From positions 1 to 13,867 of the forward strand of contig NZ_CALINL010000295.1 in the NCBI RefSeq assembly GCF_938045225.1: a stretch of DNA of 13,867 bases, written 5' to 3'. The DNA is from an uncultured Campylobacter sp. (lineage in GTDB: Bacteria; Campylobacterota; Campylobacteria; Campylobacterales; Campylobacteraceae). Shown here in pieces: positions 1 through 8,740 of the stretch. The position numbers and the translations under genes are program-made. A model generated the notes under the pieces. The model was not told the origin of the DNA, did no database searches, and saw only the letters and a program-made list of their open reading frames with translations. Numbering within the stretch: the stretch's first letter is position 1; every line of letters begins with the position of its first letter.

Positions 1-3000
1 TAAAGCTTGTCTACGTTTTTTATCAAAAAGTCGGCCAAAGAGTCGCTAAATTCGTTTTTCTCGAAGTGATTAGCGTGAAGAAGCAGGATAAAGGCTTTAT
101 TTCTCACGCTTGAGCCAAAATCCGAAGGATCGTCTGATTGCTCGTTAAAGAAATTATTGCCGACTCCTTTTAGCACTTTCTTGCTCTCTTCGTTTAGTCC
201 TTCGTTTTTAAGCGTAGCGGCCATCAAGTAACCCTCTAACGCGCCGCCTTCGTATCTTTTTTGATCGTAAAGCGCGTTTAGTTTTGATCTATCTAGCTTG
301 CCTTGCGTACTTAGGATGTATGCGGCGTATAGCGCTTGGAAATTATTCACCGGATCGAAATCCCTAAGCCAGCCAAGAGCCTTGCTTTTTACTCCGCTAT
401 CTAGCGCAAAGCCCGATTTTTCAAGAGTCAGTAGCATATCGATAGCGTAGACGGAGGCGAAGTTGTTCGTATAGCTTAGCTGATTCCAATAGCCGATGCT
501 GCCGTCTGTTTTTTGCATTTTGATTACGTCTTGCATGCCTGAAAGGACGAATCTTTTTCTGTCGGCTTCTCTTGCTTTAGCCTCTTTAGAGTCGCCGCCT
601 CCAAGCACTAGGAAATTTAGCTCAAAAAGCTTACTAGAGCGTTGTTCGGCGCATCCGTAAGGGTAATTTACGAGTTTATCGCTATTTGCGCTTAGCACGC
701 CTTTGATAGAGCTTGAAGCGTCTATCGTGATATCGTTTAACTCTTCGTCCAGTTTAAAGGTCTTTTTCTCGCTCGCGTAAAACGTCTTAGCATAAGTGCT
801 TAGCGGATAGGCGTGTATGACGTCTAGTTTTTGCGAGTAGGAATAGCCCTCTTTGCCGTCGTTTGCGGTGAAATTTATATACGCTTTGCCCGTAGCGTTA
901 GCATCGACCGTGAAATTTAGCTTAGCGTTTTCCTCGGGTTTTAGCTCGATACTATCTACGCCTAGTTTCGCATTTAGGTTAGTATCTAGGCTCAAGGCTA
1001 CCTTTTTTGGCTCTTTAGTCGTATTTATCACTCTTAGCGAGTAGTTTATCTTATCGCCCTCGATAAGATACGCCGTTTGAGTCGGTTTTAGGATGACGTC
1101 GTCTTTTACTTTTATGGCATTTACGCTAAAGCCGAGTTTGTCGCCGGCGACGCTAAGCGCGGCTAAATTTATCTCGGAGTTAAAGTCGCTAGGCACTTCT
1201 ATCTCGAAATTCGCTACGCCGTCGGCACCGGCTTTTGCCGTTTGCATTTTGATATAGGTTTGTATATTTTTCTTATCTACCGGACTGGCAAATTTAGCCA
1301 TCCTCATCTCTAAAAGAGCAGCCGCAGCGTCGCCGCCGAAGCTTAGCACCTTGCCGTCTTTTTTAAAGCCGCTTAAATTTGCGTAAAAGTCGTAATCAAG
1401 CACTCCGTCGCTTAAAATCGTATCGAAAAACTCCAGCGGGCTTTTTAGCTTTTGGTTGGTGATTTGCAGTACGCCCTCATCGACGGCAAATATCGTAACC
1501 TCGGCGTTTGGCTCGGTTTTTACGCTAGCTTTAAATTTGGAGTTTGACCTTACGGTTTTTGGCGCCTCTATGAGCGTGTTTGCTCTGCGGTAGGATTTAT
1601 CGGCCTTTACGTAGATTTTATCGTAGGTTCTAAATGGCAGAGTATCGTTGTCCGCTACGCGCACGACCGAGGCCGTGACGTAAAGTCCCTCAAAGTCGAA
1701 ATCAAGGTTAAATTTAGCGCTTGCTACGTTGTTTTGGACGTTTACGACTTTATATTTTTTGACGTCGCCCGATTCTAGCGTCACGATAGCGATACCGCTT
1801 TTTAGCACGGAGCTTACGTCTGCTATTAGCTCGTCGCCTTTTTTATAGATTTTTTTGTTTAGCTTGATTTTGGCTTTTGCCAGCTCTTTTGTCGGCTGTA
1901 GTGTTTCGCCGTAATCCCAGCCGCTGACGTAAATGTTTAAATTCGCCGAATGGCCGCTAAGGATGTCTGAAACCGTGACGACGTAATCGCCGCTTTGCTT
2001 AAAGTCGTAGATAAATTCGTTTCCGCTAAGAGTATCGCTAAAGACCTTTTCATAGCGACTGTGCCATCTTAGATAGCCGTCTTTATCGTAGTTGTAGTCC
2101 CAGATTTCTTTTTTTATCTCGATAGCTTTTTGCCTGTCTTTTATCTCCTCGTCCTTAAACGGATCGATACTTACCAAATTTAGCGTTAGTTTAGAGTTTG
2201 AGTCGATGTAGGTATCGTTTGCTTTTACTCCCACCATCGCGTCAAACGGATAAACGTTAAAGTTCTTGCTAGCGCTTACGTTTTTGCCGTCGTCGTTTAT
2301 GTTAAAGACCGCCGTGCCTTTTAAAACGCTTGCGATTTTGGATTTATTTTCCAGCTTAAATACGGTTTCGCCCTTGCCCTCATCGTCTAGTTCTACTTGC
2401 TTGACGCTTTGGTCTAGGCCGTTTGCGGCGTATTCGTCGTTGCTAAATTTATACTCTTTAAATTTATCGTTTTTGTAGTCTTGTTGATATAGATTTATCG
2501 TTACGTCGCCTTTTAGATTTGCCGCCGCGCCGCCAAAAAGATACGCGCTTTGCAATTTAACGTCCATAACGTCGCCTAGAGCGTAAATTTCTTTTTCGAG
2601 ACTAACCTCGTTTTTGATGCGTTGCGGGGTAAAAGACTCTACGGAAAAGTCGTAGCTATCTATGAGCTTGTTAGCAAAGATTATCTCAAGCCTAAACGAG
2701 CCCGTTAGCCCCGAGTTTACCGGCTCGTCGAAATTTATGACGCCGAGCTCGGACGTATTTACGCTTTTATCTAGGATCGTTTTATTTTGCGGATCTTTGA
2801 TTTTTAGCTTAACGGGCATATTTGCTAGCCCTTTAAACAGCGCGTTTTTGATGATGATCTCGCCTTTTATATTTTCCTGCGGGCGGATGATATCGCTGGC
2901 AAAATGCAAATAAGCGTCGTAAATTTCGCTTCTATCTTGAACGTCTAAATTCGACTCCTCGTTTAGGCGTTTGTTTTGCGATAGAGCGATGAAGCTTTGC

Positions 3001-4487
3001 TCCTTGCCTAGCGTTACGACCGCGCTTGCTACGTCTTTGCCGATGTCTTTTTTATTAAATTTAAACACGCCTTCGTCGTTTGTGATACCGCTTGCGATGA
3101 GGCTATTTTTGGCAGAGTAAATTTTAACGTCTGCGTTTGCGACGACTTCGTTTTTACTTAGGCGGTTGGCAAATAAAAACACCTCGTCTTTTGAAATTTT
3201 CGCGCTTAGACCGATGTCGGTTAGATAGACGGCTTTTTTGGCGCTTTTATCTTTATCGTAGTAGATCGTGACTAGATAAACTCCGTCGCCGCCCTCGGCG
3301 AAGTCAAGCTTTATTTTGTATTTTTGCATCTCGTTTTGAGCGCCGCCTAGGTCGTAGTTTTTGCTTGCGACTTCTTCTACGTAGTCATCAAGCGGAGTCT
3401 GGGTAAAATTTAAAAAGTATCTTAAATTCGGCTCCTTTAGCTTTTCTACGACGACTTTAGCGGTATTTAAATTTACGCCTTTTACGCCGATTTCGCCGGC
3501 GCTAGATAAATAAGAGCCTTTATCGGTAAAATCCAAAAACGGCTTATAATCGCCGGTTTTGACGCTAAACTCCGCATCTTCTCGCAAAATTCTATCCTCA
3601 TCGCCAAAGCCTTTTTTTAGCGTGACTTTGTACTCGGTTTGAGGCTTTAGTTCGTCGCTGGTTATATCGACGTAGCGGTAGTATTTTGTATCGCTGTTAT
3701 CGGTGTATTCCAGTTCGCCTACTTGTAGATTTTTTATACCGTCTATTTTTACGTATTTATTTAGGTTATATGTATCGAGCCAGTCGTTTAAAAATATCCT
3801 AATGCCTAGCTTGCCGCCCTCTAGGCTAACGGCTTTGACGTCGTCTAAATACATAGTTTTAGCTCTATCGTTATCGACGAATTTTTCTTGTTCTTCAGGC
3901 TCGTTAGTCGCCTCGTAGTCGTCGTTTAGGTTTGCGCCGGCCTTGCTTTTTAGATTTTTCGAGACGGCAAATACCAAATTTTCGCCTTTTTCAAGTAGCT
4001 TTATTTGAAAGCTTTTAGGAGTTTTGGCTACGATTTTGTATTTGATGTTTTGCTTGGCCAAATTTTGCTTATCGTAAATTTTAAAATTCGCCGTAAATTC
4101 TTCCTCGCTAACCTCGTCGTTAAATACCGCTAAAAAGGTATCTTTGGCGTATTCGGTTATGCCCGAGAGTTCAAAATCTCCGCCGTAAATTTTAACCTTG
4201 CTTTCGCCTTTTTTGCACGAGTAGCTTACGCCCTTTGCCAGCGGTTTTTTTGGATAAAACAAGATAGAGTCCGAGCTGTATTCAAAGGCGCCGCTGATTT
4301 CGGGCGAACACTCGATTATCTTTTTGTGCGTTACTTTGCCGATTAAAGACTCGTCTTTTTGCGCGTATTCTACGTCTAGGCTTACTGCGCCGCCTTCTAA
4401 AATTTTGCTTCCGCCCTCAAGCGTAAAGGCGCTTAAATTTGCCGCCAAAACGCAACTTAGGCTTAAGCCCATGAGTTTATAGTTCAT
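1..4487 (-). CDS. yfhM: Alpha-2-macroglobulin family protein, thioester type (C-terminus beyond window)
   Basis: Open reading frame of 1495 residues with no stop before the window edge. It begins at an ATG with a good ribosome site (TAAGGAG, six bases upstream). Residues 1-20 form a Sec-type signal peptide (MNYKLMG, then a hydrophobic core ending ANLSA). Long beta-rich macroglobulin repeats follow. Around residue 1000 the family-typical AVDEGVL segment appears, then an A2M-like segment at about 1080-1150. The thioester motif YPYGCAEQ has Cys1279 and Gln1282, followed by an alpha-helical thioester domain (KMQKTDGSIGYWN). E. coli YfhM is about 1650 residues, so probably 150-300 residues are missing. 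In this family, protease cleavage of a bait region activates the thioester, which traps the attacker; the periplasmic form is thought to guard the envelope. The pairing with pbpC upstream is the known bacterial arrangement. A clear lipobox is absent, unlike E. coli YfhM. Family assignment is firm; the exact target protease is unknown. Confidence 0.93.
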   Translation of the reverse strand, partial: MNYKLMGLSLSCVLAANLSAFTLEGGSKILEGGAVSLDVEYAQKDESLIGKVTHKKIIECSPEISGAFEYSSDSILFYPKKPLAKGVSYSCKKGESKVKIYGGDFELSGITEYAKDTFLAVFNDEVSEEEFTANFKIYDKQNLAKQNIKYKIVAKTPKSFQIKLLEKGENLVFAVSKNLKSKAGANLNDDYEATNEPEEQEKFVDNDRAKTMYLDDVKAVSLEGGKLGIRIFLNDWLDTYNLNKYVKIDGIKNLQVGELEYTDNSDTKYYRYVDITSDELKPQTEYKVTLKKGFGDEDRILREDAEFSVKTGDYKPFLDFTDKGSYLSSAGEIGVKGVNLNTAKVVVEKLKEPNLRYFLNFTQTPLDDYVEEVASKNYDLGGAQNEMQKYKIKLDFAEGGDGVYLVTIYYDKDKSAKKAVYLTDIGLSAKISKDEVFLFANRLSKNEVVANADVKIYSAKNSLIASGITNDEGVFKFNKKDIGKDVASAVVTLGKEQSFIALSQNKRLNEESNLDVQDRSEIYDAYLHFASDIIRPQENIKGEIIIKNALFKGLANMPVKLKIKDPQNKTILDKSVNTSELGVINFDEPVNSGLTGSFRLEIIFANKLIDSYDFSVESFTPQRIKNEVSLEKEIYALGDVMDVKLQSAYLFGGAAANLKGDVTINLYQQDYKNDKFKEYKFSNDEYAANGLDQSVKQVELDDEGKGETVFKLENKSKIASVLKGTAVFNINDDGKNVSASKNFNVYPFDAMVGVKANDTYIDSNSKLTLNLVSIDPFKDEEIKDRQKAIEIKKEIWDYNYDKDGYLRWHSRYEKVFSDTLSGNEFIYDFKQSGDYVVTVSDILSGHSANLNIYVSGWDYGETLQPTKELAKAKIKLNKKIYKKGDELIADVSSVLKSGIAIVTLESGDVKKYKVVNVQNNVASAKFNLDFDFEGLYVTASVVRVADNDTLPFRTYDKIYVKADKSYRRANTLIEAPKTVRSNSKFKASVKTEPNAEVTIFAVDEGVLQITNQKLKSPLEFFDTILSDGVLDYDFYANLSGFKKDGKVLSFGGDAAAALLEMRMAKFASPVDKKNIQTYIKMQTAKAGADGVANFEIEVPSDFNSEINLAALSVAGDKLGFSVNAIKVKDDVILKPTQTAYLIEGDKINYSLRVINTTKEPKKVALSLDTNLNAKLGVDSIELKPEENAKLNFTVDANATGKAYINFTANDGKEGYSYSQKLDVIHAYPLSTYAKTFYASEKKTFKLDEELNDITIDASSSIKGVLSANSDKLVNYPYGCAEQRSSKLFELNFLVLGGGDSKEAKAREADRKRFVLSGMQDVIKMQKTDGSIGYWNQLSYTNNFASVYAIDMLLTLEKSGFALDSGVKSKALGWLRDFDPVNNFQALYAAYILSTQGKLDRSKLNALYDQKRYEGGALEGYLMAATLKNEGLNEESKKVLKGVGNNFFNEQSDDPSDFGSSVRNKAFILLLHANHFEKNEFSDSLADFLIKNVDKL

Positions 4488-6655
4488 TAAAATCTCCTTA
4501 TTTCTATATTGATTTCGTTTAAATTCGAATTTTCGTCCAGACACCCGAGCTTATGTTTGCCTTGCGTTAAATTTAACGTATTTTCGCTAGCGTTTTTTAC
4601 TTTTTCCCACTCGTTTTCGTCTATCTTGAGATATATCTCATCGCCGATATAAGCGTAGCATTTTAGCATAACTTTAGTTAAATTCTCATCGCTTAGCAGA
4701 ATTTGATTATTTGACGGCGTTGCAACGAGAGGTTTATAGCTTTTAAATTTATAGTAACAAGGACTTTCTTTGATATCTTCTTGAGTAATCGCGCCGTTTT
4801 TGAGTAAAAACCCGACCTCTTCGCTCCTGATACTCTCGCAAACGTCTTTTAGCTCTACGCCCTCTATCAGCCAGTCGTCTTCCTCGTCTTTGCACTCTTT
4901 AAATTTAAACGCGTCAAGGCAGGTTTTCTTGCTCTCTATGCCGCCGGGCGCGCTCATGAAAGATAATTTTTGCTTTTGAGCCAGCAGCTTAAAAACGTCA
5001 AAAACCGTGCGCGAAGCGTCGCTAAATCCACTTAAATTTTGCGTCTTTTTGCCGCTAAAGTTGCCAAACCAAACCGCGACCGTGTAGTCGTTATTTACGC
5101 CGATCGTATAGATATCGCGCGAACCGTAGCTGGTGCCGGTTTTAAAGGCGATTTGAGGCGTGTCTTTTGCGTATTGCCACGCCACGCCCAGATAGCTTCT
5201 TGACGCGCTTGAGAGCATTTTTGAGGTTAGATACGCGCTTTGCGGGCTTATTAGCCGTCCGTAGCCTAGTAGTGTTTTGCCGGCAACCTCTAGCGGTTTT
5301 AGCTCGCCGCCGTTTCCATAGATCGTGTAGAGGTGGGCTAAGCTTAGCAAGCTCATTTCCGCGCTTCCAAGCGCGATACTATCGGCGTAAAATTCCTTTG
5401 AATAACTCACCAAATGTACTCTAGAAAGCAGCTCGTAAAGAGAGTTTTCGCCTAGTTTGTTGTTTAGACTAACGGCCGGGATATTTAGGCTAAGCGCCAG
5501 CGCCTCGGTCGCCGAGATGATACCGAAAAATCTGCTGTCGTAGTTTTTGGGCGCGTACTCTCCGAGGAAAATTTCTGTATCTATCATCTGGCTTTTTGGC
5601 GTGATGAAGCCCTCGTCGAGTCCTAGCGAAAATATAAACGGCTTTAGCGTGGAGCCCACGTTTCTGCTCATCGTTACGCCGTCGTTTTGCCCCTGCGGAG
5701 CGTACCAGTCGTGCGAGCCCACGTATGCCGCTACGCTCATATTTTTGTTGTCGATGATTATCCCGGCGGCGTTATTTGCGTCTTTTGATTTTAGCGAGGC
5801 TGCGGTATTTTTTATCGCGTTTTCGAGTAAAATTTGCAAATTTAGATCTAAATTCGAGTGCGTAACGCCGTTTTTTAGAGCTTGCGCGGCGTAGTGTTTA
5901 GCCTTATAAACGGCATCATAGCGTTTGTTTTTAAATGGCTCCCTTTGCGCTCTTTGGAATGCGCTTTGATCTATCACGCCTGCTTTATAAAGCAGTTTTG
6001 CGACGCGGTTTTTTAGCGCGTTGATGTTTGATTTTTTATCCAAGCGGTTGGCGTTTGGATTTTTTGGGATCGTGCTTAAAAGCGCGCACTCGGCGATACT
6101 AAGCTCGCTTAAATCTTTACCGAAATAAAACCTCGCCGCAGCCGCCGCGCCCTCGATATTTCCGCCGTATGGAGCGAGGTTAAAGTAAAAATTTAAAATC
6201 TCGTCCTTGCTATAATGCCACTCAAGCTGAAGCGCGGTAAAGATTTCTTTAAATTTATTCGCGTAGGTGCGCTCCTCTCGCTTCATCATGCGCGCGACTT
6301 GCATCGTGATCGTGGAGGCGCCGATGCGGTTTTTATGCGTGAGATTGTGCGCAGCCGCGCGGATCATAGCGAATGGATTTACGCCGATGTGGTAGTAGAA
6401 AAATTTGTCCTCAAACAAAAGAACGCTATCTTTTAGCGTCTGCGGGACGTCTTTAGCCTCAAATCTCCAAATTTCGTCGCTGCTAGGTCGAAGGGCTATG
6501 ATTTGGCCGTTTTTATCAAAAAGTATGAGCGAATTTTCCCGCTTTAGCGCTTTGACGTCGAGCGGATAAGCAAAATCAAGCGCCAAAAAAGCTACGAAGC
6601 AAATCAGGGCAAAGGCAGCGGAAAATTTGATAAATTTAGCTAAAACTCTTTTCAT
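4487..6655 (-). CDS. pbpC: Penicillin-binding protein 1C, bifunctional glycosyltransferase/transpeptidase
   Basis: Inner-membrane peptidoglycan synthase of 722 residues from the ATG at 6655. An in-frame TTG at 6727 would add 24 residues of noncoding character, so I reject it. Residues about 8-32 are a membrane anchor. The GT51 glycosyltransferase domain follows, with the catalytic Glu82 in FEDKFFYYHIG and the IGASTITMQVAR and LAPYGGNIEGAAAAARFYFG segments. The transpeptidase domain has the acyl-enzyme Ser335 in STLK (335-338), SLN at 389-391 and KTGTS at 505-509, so all active-site motifs are intact. Residues from about 636 to the end resemble the small C-terminal domain found in PBP1C proteins. 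The stop codon overlaps the macroglobulin start (TAATG), which implies translational coupling and joint expression. The start lacks a recognisable Shine-Dalgarno sequence and lies just after a TATAAT box, suggesting a leaderless message. PBP1C is usually a non-essential synthase whose role in repair alongside macroglobulin is inferred from linkage. Confidence 0.95.
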   Translation of the reverse strand: MKRVLAKFIKFSAAFALICFVAFLALDFAYPLDVKALKRENSLILFDKNGQIIALRPSSDEIWRFEAKDVPQTLKDSVLLFEDKFFYYHIGVNPFAMIRAAAHNLTHKNRIGASTITMQVARMMKREERTYANKFKEIFTALQLEWHYSKDEILNFYFNLAPYGGNIEGAAAAARFYFGKDLSELSIAECALLSTIPKNPNANRLDKKSNINALKNRVAKLLYKAGVIDQSAFQRAQREPFKNKRYDAVYKAKHYAAQALKNGVTHSNLDLNLQILLENAIKNTAASLKSKDANNAAGIIIDNKNMSVAAYVGSHDWYAPQGQNDGVTMSRNVGSTLKPFIFSLGLDEGFITPKSQMIDTEIFLGEYAPKNYDSRFFGIISATEALALSLNIPAVSLNNKLGENSLYELLSRVHLVSYSKEFYADSIALGSAEMSLLSLAHLYTIYGNGGELKPLEVAGKTLLGYGRLISPQSAYLTSKMLSSASRSYLGVAWQYAKDTPQIAFKTGTSYGSRDIYTIGVNNDYTVAVWFGNFSGKKTQNLSGFSDASRTVFDVFKLLAQKQKLSFMSAPGGIESKKTCLDAFKFKECKDEEDDWLIEGVELKDVCESIRSEEVGFLLKNGAITQEDIKESPCYYKFKSYKPLVATPSNNQILLSDENLTKVMLKCYAYIGDEIYLKIDENEWEKVKNASENTLNLTQGKHKLGCLDENSNLNEINIEIRRF

Positions 6656-6661
6656 TTCGCG

Positions 6662-6667
6662 ATTATA
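6662..6667 (-). promoter_or_regulatory. Putative -10 box (TATAAT) for pbpC
   Basis: A perfect TATAAT on the minus strand ends six bases before the pbpC ATG. With the usual spacing, transcription would begin at or within a base or two of the start codon. No clear -35 is visible, which is common for Campylobacter sigma-70 promoters. The same bases can be read as CGATAT, the core of a sigma-28 -10, but the expected -35 is poor. Confidence 0.5.
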
Positions 6668-6716
6668 TCGAATTTGCGCGTAAAATCTCGAAAGATTAAA
6701 TTTATGATAATTGATA

Positions 6717-6722
6717 TATAAT
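6717..6722 (+). promoter_or_regulatory. Putative -10 box (TATAAT) for fumC
   Basis: A perfect TATAAT lies in AT-rich sequence 33 bases before the fumC ATG, giving a leader of roughly 25-28 bases that contains the strong ribosome site AAAGGAG (6742-6748). It is divergent to the pbpC promoter 50 bases away. No convincing -35 is visible, as is typical for this group. Confidence 0.55.
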
Positions 6723-6755
6723 TTCAAATATTAATTTAAGCAAAGGAGAAAAACC

Positions 6756-8183
6756 ATGGAATATAGAATAGAAAAAGACACGATGGGTGAGGTGAAGGTT
6801 CCGAATGAAAAATATTGGGGAGCGCAGACGCAGCGCAGCCATGAAAATTTCGAGATCGGAGTAGGGCTGGAGACGATGCCAAGAGAGGTCATAGAGGGCT
6901 TTGCCTATCTAAAAAAGGCGTGCGCTCTGGTAAATCGCAAGCTGGGCCGCCTAGACGAGCCTCGCACCGAGGCGATCGCGCAGGCGTGCGATGAAATTTT
7001 AAACGGCAAGCTGGATGGGAACTTCCCTCTAGTCGTGTGGCAGACGGGATCTGGCACGCAGTCGAATATGAATTTAAACGAGGTCGTCTCAAACCGCGCG
7101 ATGGAGATTTTGGGGCTAAATTTCCGCGATAAGGCGGCGCTGGACGCGAGAGACGCGAAATTCGTGCACCCAAACGATCACGTAAATAAAGGTCAGAGCT
7201 CAAATGACACCTATCCTACGGCGATGCGAATAGCCTTTGTGCTGGAGCTTCAAAAAAAGCTGCTGCCAGCGATAGAAAAACTTGAAGCGACGCTGGATAA
7301 AAAGACCGCCGAGTTTGCGGGGATCGTAAAGATCGGCCGCACTCACCTGCAAGACGCCACGCCGCTCACGCTCGGTCAAGAATTTAGCGGCTACGCGCAT
7401 ATGCTAAAGGCGAGCAAGGCGCAGATCCTAGCTACCGTGCCGTTTTTAGAGGAGCTTGCTATCGGCGGCACCGCGGTGGGCACGGGGCTAAACTCACACC
7501 CGAAATTTAGCGAGATGGTAAGCGACGAGCTAAACGCGCTAACGAGCACGGCGTTTAAATTTAAATCCCATCCGAATAAATTTCACGGCCTAACCAGCCA
7601 CGACGCCGAGGTGTTTTTAAGCGGCGCTTTAAACGGTCTGGCGGCAAATTTGATGAAGATCGCAAACGACGTGCGCTGGCTAGCAAGCGGGCCTAGGTGC
7701 GGTATCGGCGAGATAAACATCCCTGAAAACGAGCCGGGAAGCTCGATAATGCCGGGCAAGGTAAATCCGACGCAGTGCGAAGCCGTCACGATGGTCGCCG
7801 CGCAGGTGATGGGCAACCACGTCGCGATCTCCATCGCCGCAAGCCAGGGCAACTTCGAGCTAAACGTCTTTAAGCCGGTGCTTACGTACAACCTCATCCA
7901 AAGCATCCGCCTGCTAAGCGACGCGATGAACAGCTTTGAGAAACATTGCGCTTGCGGCATCACGGCAAATGCCGCGAAAATCGACAAACTGCTGCACGAG
8001 AGCCTAATGCTAGTAACCGCGCTAAATCCGCACATCGGCTACGCAAATGCCGCCAAGATCGCCAAAACTGCGCATCATAACGGCACGACGCTGCGCGAGG
8101 AGGCGATAAAATCTGGCATATTAACCGCCGAGGAATTTGACGCGTGGGTGGTGCCTGAGGATATGATCGCGCCGAAGGAATAA
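6756..8183 (+). CDS. fumC: Class II fumarate hydratase (fumarase C)
   Basis: Cytoplasmic, iron-independent homotetrameric enzyme that interconverts fumarate and L-malate. The 475 residues are close to the usual 460-470. Superfamily motifs are complete: TGSGTQSNMN at 97-106, HPNDHVNKGQSSNDTYPTA at about 138-156, GRTHLQDATPLTLGQE at 194-209 (His197 equivalent to the active-site His), and the signature GSSIMPGKVNPTQCEA at 328-343 with the flexible-loop serines. MPGKVNPTQCE distinguishes it from aspartase, which has MPAKVNP followed by VVPE. The ATG at 6756 follows AAAGGAG at good spacing. The gene is a single transcription unit: divergent from pbpC and closed by a hairpin terminator. In epsilonproteobacteria fumarase works in the TCA cycle and can also run from malate to fumarate to feed fumarate respiration, which fits the H2-oxidising operon downstream (inference). 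Confidence 0.97.
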   Translation: MEYRIEKDTMGEVKVPNEKYWGAQTQRSHENFEIGVGLETMPREVIEGFAYLKKACALVNRKLGRLDEPRTEAIAQACDEILNGKLDGNFPLVVWQTGSGTQSNMNLNEVVSNRAMEILGLNFRDKAALDARDAKFVHPNDHVNKGQSSNDTYPTAMRIAFVLELQKKLLPAIEKLEATLDKKTAEFAGIVKIGRTHLQDATPLTLGQEFSGYAHMLKASKAQILATVPFLEELAIGGTAVGTGLNSHPKFSEMVSDELNALTSTAFKFKSHPNKFHGLTSHDAEVFLSGALNGLAANLMKIANDVRWLASGPRCGIGEINIPENEPGSSIMPGKVNPTQCEAVTMVAAQVMGNHVAISIAASQGNFELNVFKPVLTYNLIQSIRLLSDAMNSFEKHCACGITANAAKIDKLLHESLMLVTALNPHIGYANAAKIAKTAHHNGTTLREEAIKSGILTAEEFDAWVVPEDMIAPKE

Positions 8184-8203
8184 ATTCGGTCGCTTGATTT
8201 TTT

Positions 8204-8242
8204 GGTTCGGCAGGGTTTGGGCGATTTTGCCGAGCCTTCTTT
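8204..8242 (+). terminator. Rho-independent terminator of fumC
   Basis: GGTTCGGCA (8204-8212) pairs with TGCCGAGCC (8228-8236) over nine pairs, one of them G-U, around a 15-base loop. The T-rich run TTCTTT follows. It lies 20 bases after the fumC stop and separates fumC from the next gene. Confidence 0.8.
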
Positions 8243-8281
8243 AAAATCCATAAATTTGAGAGCGAAATTTACGGCTGCGCC

Positions 8282-8308
8282 TTAAATTTTACTCAAATTT
8301 GCCGATAT
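8282..8308 (+). promoter_or_regulatory. Putative sigma-28 (FliA) promoter
   Basis: TTAAATTT (8282-8289) matches the FliA -35 consensus TAAAGTTT at six of eight bases. After exactly 11 bases, GCCGATAT (8301-8308) matches GCCGATAA at seven of eight and contains the Campylobacter-style CGATAT core. Transcription would begin near 8315 with a leader of about 18 bases carrying AAAGG (8321-8325) before the ATG at 8333. An overlapping TATACT (8306-8311) could serve as a sigma-70 -10 instead. Confidence 0.55.
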
Positions 8309-8332
8309 ACTTTTAAATTTAAAGGTACGGCG

Positions 8333-8734
8333 ATGGATGTAAAACTAAACATAAATTTAAACTCAAATTTGATGAGCGTCGGCAAAAGCTCAGCGGCAGC
8401 TAGCGCGGCAAATTTAAACGCGGGCACGCTAAATTTAAAAATCGTAAATTTGCAAAGCGGAGATAAGGGCGATATCTTGCGCGGTGCGTCAAATTTGCCT
8501 AGCGGCGCAAACGAGGGCGAAAGTAGCGCCGATATCCTAAAAAAGCAGCTAGAAAAACTGCAAAAACGCCTAAAAGAGCTTGAAGCGGCGATCAAGCGGG
8601 TAAAAGCGAGCAAAAACCCATACGCAAAAGATATGGCGGCATCGCTTGAGACGCAAAAGGGAGCGGTGTTTGCGCAGATTATGCAAATAAGCTCGCGAAT
8701 TTTAGAAATGCAAGGCGGTCAGAGTAAAATTTGA
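8333..8734 (+). CDS. Small helical coiled-coil protein, possibly FlxA-like
   Basis: A 133-residue protein that I cannot assign firmly. Residues 1-60 are low complexity, rich in Asn-Leu pairs, Ser, Ala and Gly (LNINLNSNL, then NLNAGTLNLKIVNLQ). Residues about 66-92 form a strongly predicted heptad coiled coil (LKKQLEKLQKRLKELEAAI), and 100-127 look like a second helix. There is no signal peptide, membrane segment or cysteine. The coiled coil plus short second helix resembles the FlxA-like family, whose E. coli member belongs to the FliA flagellar regulon. The possible sigma-28 promoter immediately upstream supports a flagellar co-expressed role (inference). The ATG follows AAAGG with seven bases between. 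The gene is a single unit between the fumC terminator and the AT-rich hydrogenase upstream region. The coding call is good: codon use is consistent and the signals are in place. The function is unproven. Confidence 0.75.
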   Translation: MDVKLNINLNSNLMSVGKSSAAASAANLNAGTLNLKIVNLQSGDKGDILRGASNLPSGANEGESSADILKKQLEKLQKRLKELEAAIKRVKASKNPYAKDMAASLETQKGAVFAQIMQISSRILEMQGGQSKI

Positions 8735-8740
8735 TGCCGT

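Noticed and set aside
5167..5424. Plus-strand open frames within the macroglobulin and pbpC genes, and minus-strand frames within fumC and hyd genes
   Set aside because: They lie opposite or in shifted frames of strongly supported genes, lack ribosome sites, and have protein compositions typical of shadow frames (Ser/Leu/Phe- or Arg-rich).
6662..6670. Sigma-28 promoter for pbpC (CGATAT core)
   Set aside because: The sequence at the expected -35 position matches the consensus at only about five of eight bases; the TATAAT reading is simpler.
6656..6727. Extension of pbpC by 24 residues from a TTG at 6727
   Set aside because: The extension is AT-rich, overlaps the divergent fumC promoter, has no ribosome site, and precedes a normal membrane-anchor N-terminus starting at the ATG at 6655.
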